Source of the DNA: Verrucomicrobiota bacterium
Lineage (GTDB): Bacteria; Verrucomicrobiota; Verrucomicrobiia; Chthoniobacterales; UBA10450
NCBI GenBank assembly: GCA_003219335.1
Contig: QHOF01000226.1
Location: 1-5,652 of the forward strand
Length of the DNA stretch: 5,652 nucleotides
Direction of reading: 5' to 3'
Position 1 is the stretch's first letter. Each line of letters starts with the position of its first letter. Shown here in pieces: positions 5,147 to 5,652 of this stretch. The position numbers and the translations under genes were made by a program. Under the pieces are notes generated by a model, which worked only from the letters and a program-made list of their open reading frames with translations, had not been told where the DNA came from and made no database searches.

Positions 5147-5178
5147 CCGCCACCGGACGCGTTCGCTGCGCGGCGAAC
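5147..5178. repeat. Dispersed palindrome, copy C
   Basis: CCGCCAC, GGACG and CGGCGAAC line up with copy B (3981-4020). The inner stem is GTTCGC (5161-5166) with GCGAAC (5173-5178) around TGCGCG. It is more diverged than A and B. Confidence 0.5.
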
Positions 5179-5182
5179 AAGT

Positions 5183-5276
5183 CTGCTGTATCCCGGGTTT
5201 CTAAACCCGCAAGTTGCACCGGCTCGTATCCTTTGCCGATTTGGAAATCGGCGATACAGCAGGTTTGGAAACCTGC
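5183..5276. repeat. Three-hairpin palindromic element enclosed by a 10-bp inverted repeat
   Basis: The outer arms CTGCTGTATC (5183-5192) and GATACAGCAG (5253-5262) are perfect inverted repeats. Inside are CGGGTTT-CT-AAACCCG (5194-5209) and GCCGATTT-GG-AAATCGGC (5235-5252). A third hairpin, GCAGGTTT-GG-AAACCTGC (5259-5276), overlaps the right outer arm. All three have two-base loops and an NNGRTTT half-site. It resembles the 'aggtttggaaacct' palindromes I recall as dispersed in Verrucomicrobia. Confidence 0.7.
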
Positions 5277-5299
5277 GCTACGGTGATTCGGTTATAACC

Positions 5300-5346
5300 G
5301 TTACATCGTTACAACGGACATCCTATGTAACTCTTGTAACTTTTTT
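5300..5346 (+). terminator. Terminator-like double inverted repeat with T6, doubtful
   Basis: GTTACA (5300-5305) pairs with TGTAAC (5335-5340), and GTTACA (5308-5313) pairs with TGTAAC (5326-5331), leaving a 12-base loop. TTTTTT (5341-5346) follows at once on the plus strand. The stem is AT-rich, and no plus-strand gene needs terminating. For the minus-strand sugar-nucleotide gene the stem lies 13 bases past the stop but lacks a downstream T-run. The repeated GTTACA half-sites could also bind a regulator. Confidence 0.25.
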
Positions 5347-5352
5347 AACGAA

Positions 5353-5652
5353 TTACCGTGGCGCAGCCAACGACTCCCTAAAATATTCGATCGTCTTTTT
5401 GATCCCCTCCTCGAATCCGACTCGCGGTTCCCAGCCAAGGATTTCTTTTGCGCGGGAGATATCCGGCTGGCGCACCTTCGGATCGCCCACCGGCAATGGT
5501 TTGTATTCGATTGTGGATTTCGTTCCTGTGATGCGAATAATTTCGTCGGCGAACTCTTTGATGGTCATCTCGCGTGGATTACCCAGGTTGATGGGCTCGT
5601 GAAAGTCGCTCATCGCGAGTCTGAAAATCCCATCGATCAAATCGGAGACGTA
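5353..5652 (-). CDS. UDP-glucuronate decarboxylase-like NAD-dependent epimerase/dehydratase (partial, N-terminus off the window)
   Basis: The last 99 residues and stop (TAA, 5355-5353) are visible; the frame is open to the right edge. Two landmarks of extended short-chain dehydrogenase sugar-nucleotide enzymes are present: YVSDLIDGIFRLA (residues 1-13 of the fragment), which packs over the substrate, then FHEPINLGNPREMTIKEFA and GDPKVRQPDISRAKEILGWEP, followed by FEEGIKKTIEYFRE. The DPKVRQPD form of this block is typical of UDP-xylose synthases, which convert UDP-glucuronate to UDP-xylose in the cytoplasm for polysaccharide synthesis. The NAD-binding GxxGxxG and catalytic YxxxK lie outside the window, so a UDP-glucose 4-epimerase or dTDP-glucose dehydratase relative cannot be fully excluded. 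A TTG at 5640 is internal, not a start. The 344-base gap downstream argues against an operon with the exported-protein gene. Confidence 0.85.
   Translation of the reverse strand, partial: YVSDLIDGIFRLAMSDFHEPINLGNPREMTIKEFADEIIRITGTKSTIEYKPLPVGDPKVRQPDISRAKEILGWEPRVGFEEGIKKTIEYFRESLAAPR

Larger units (their letters stand above)
5009..5352. other. 344-base non-coding gap of palindromes and short repeats
   Basis: Between the exported-protein gene and the sugar-nucleotide gene there is no believable gene. In plus-strand order it contains an AATGNCGAA tract (5058-5098), palindrome copy C (5147-5178), a three-hairpin element (5183-5276), a 12-bp perfect palindrome CGGTTATAACCG (5289-5300) and a GTTACA/TGTAAC double inverted repeat ending in T6 (5300-5346). 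The promoter of the exported-protein gene should lie between 5009 and about 5100, but no convincing -35/-10 pair was found. Confidence 0.6.

Overview
The window looks like chromosomal DNA of a soil- or sediment-type verrucomicrobium (Chthoniobacterales or Pedosphaera-like). This rests on three things: a gene set that matches, from memory, the Akkermansia muciniphila Amuc_1099-1100-1101 locus; GC-rich codon use; and gene gaps packed with the short palindromes and low-complexity tracts typical of Verrucomicrobia genomes. No search was run, so the placement is inference. All five genes lie on the minus strand.

Layout, in the direction of transcription (high to low coordinates): (1) the C-terminal 99 residues of an NAD-dependent sugar-nucleotide enzyme, most likely UDP-glucuronate decarboxylase (5353-5652, cut by the window edge); (2) a 344-base gap made of palindromes and AATGNCGAA repeats; (3) a 204-residue exported protein of unknown function (4394-5008); (4) a 547-base (to 3846) or 624-base (to 3769) gap full of small hairpins; (5) a fused PilM-PilN protein (2005-3846); (6) a 259-base repeat block; (7) an Amuc_1100-family, PilO-like membrane-anchored protein (807-1745); (8) a 275-base repeat block; (9) the N-terminal 177 residues of an Amuc_1099-like anchored protein with a calcium-binding loop (1-531, cut by the edge).

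Genes 5, 7 and 9 form the inner-membrane alignment complex of a type IV pilus-like (or type II secretion-like) machine, in the order PilM+PilN, PilO-like, PilP-position protein. A secretin (PilQ/GspD type) is predicted just beyond the left edge. The PilM part is cytoplasmic and actin-like, the PilN part spans the membrane, and the other two proteins are single-pass with periplasmic domains.

The most unusual observations concern how this operon has been altered. First, a perfect 10-bp tandem duplication immediately after an ATG has thrown the natural pilM start out of frame; removing one copy restores a start MAVPARLISLNIG, expected for the family. Second, the 259-base block between pilMN and the Amuc_1100-like gene is flanked by an 8-bp direct repeat. 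Deleting the block with one repeat copy rebuilds a classic ATGA stop/start overlap, so the block looks like an insertion into a tightly coupled operon. The second gap has weaker signs of the same history and shares end motifs with the first. The gaps also carry a dispersed palindrome family with a compensatory base-pair change, and many three-base-loop mini-hairpins.
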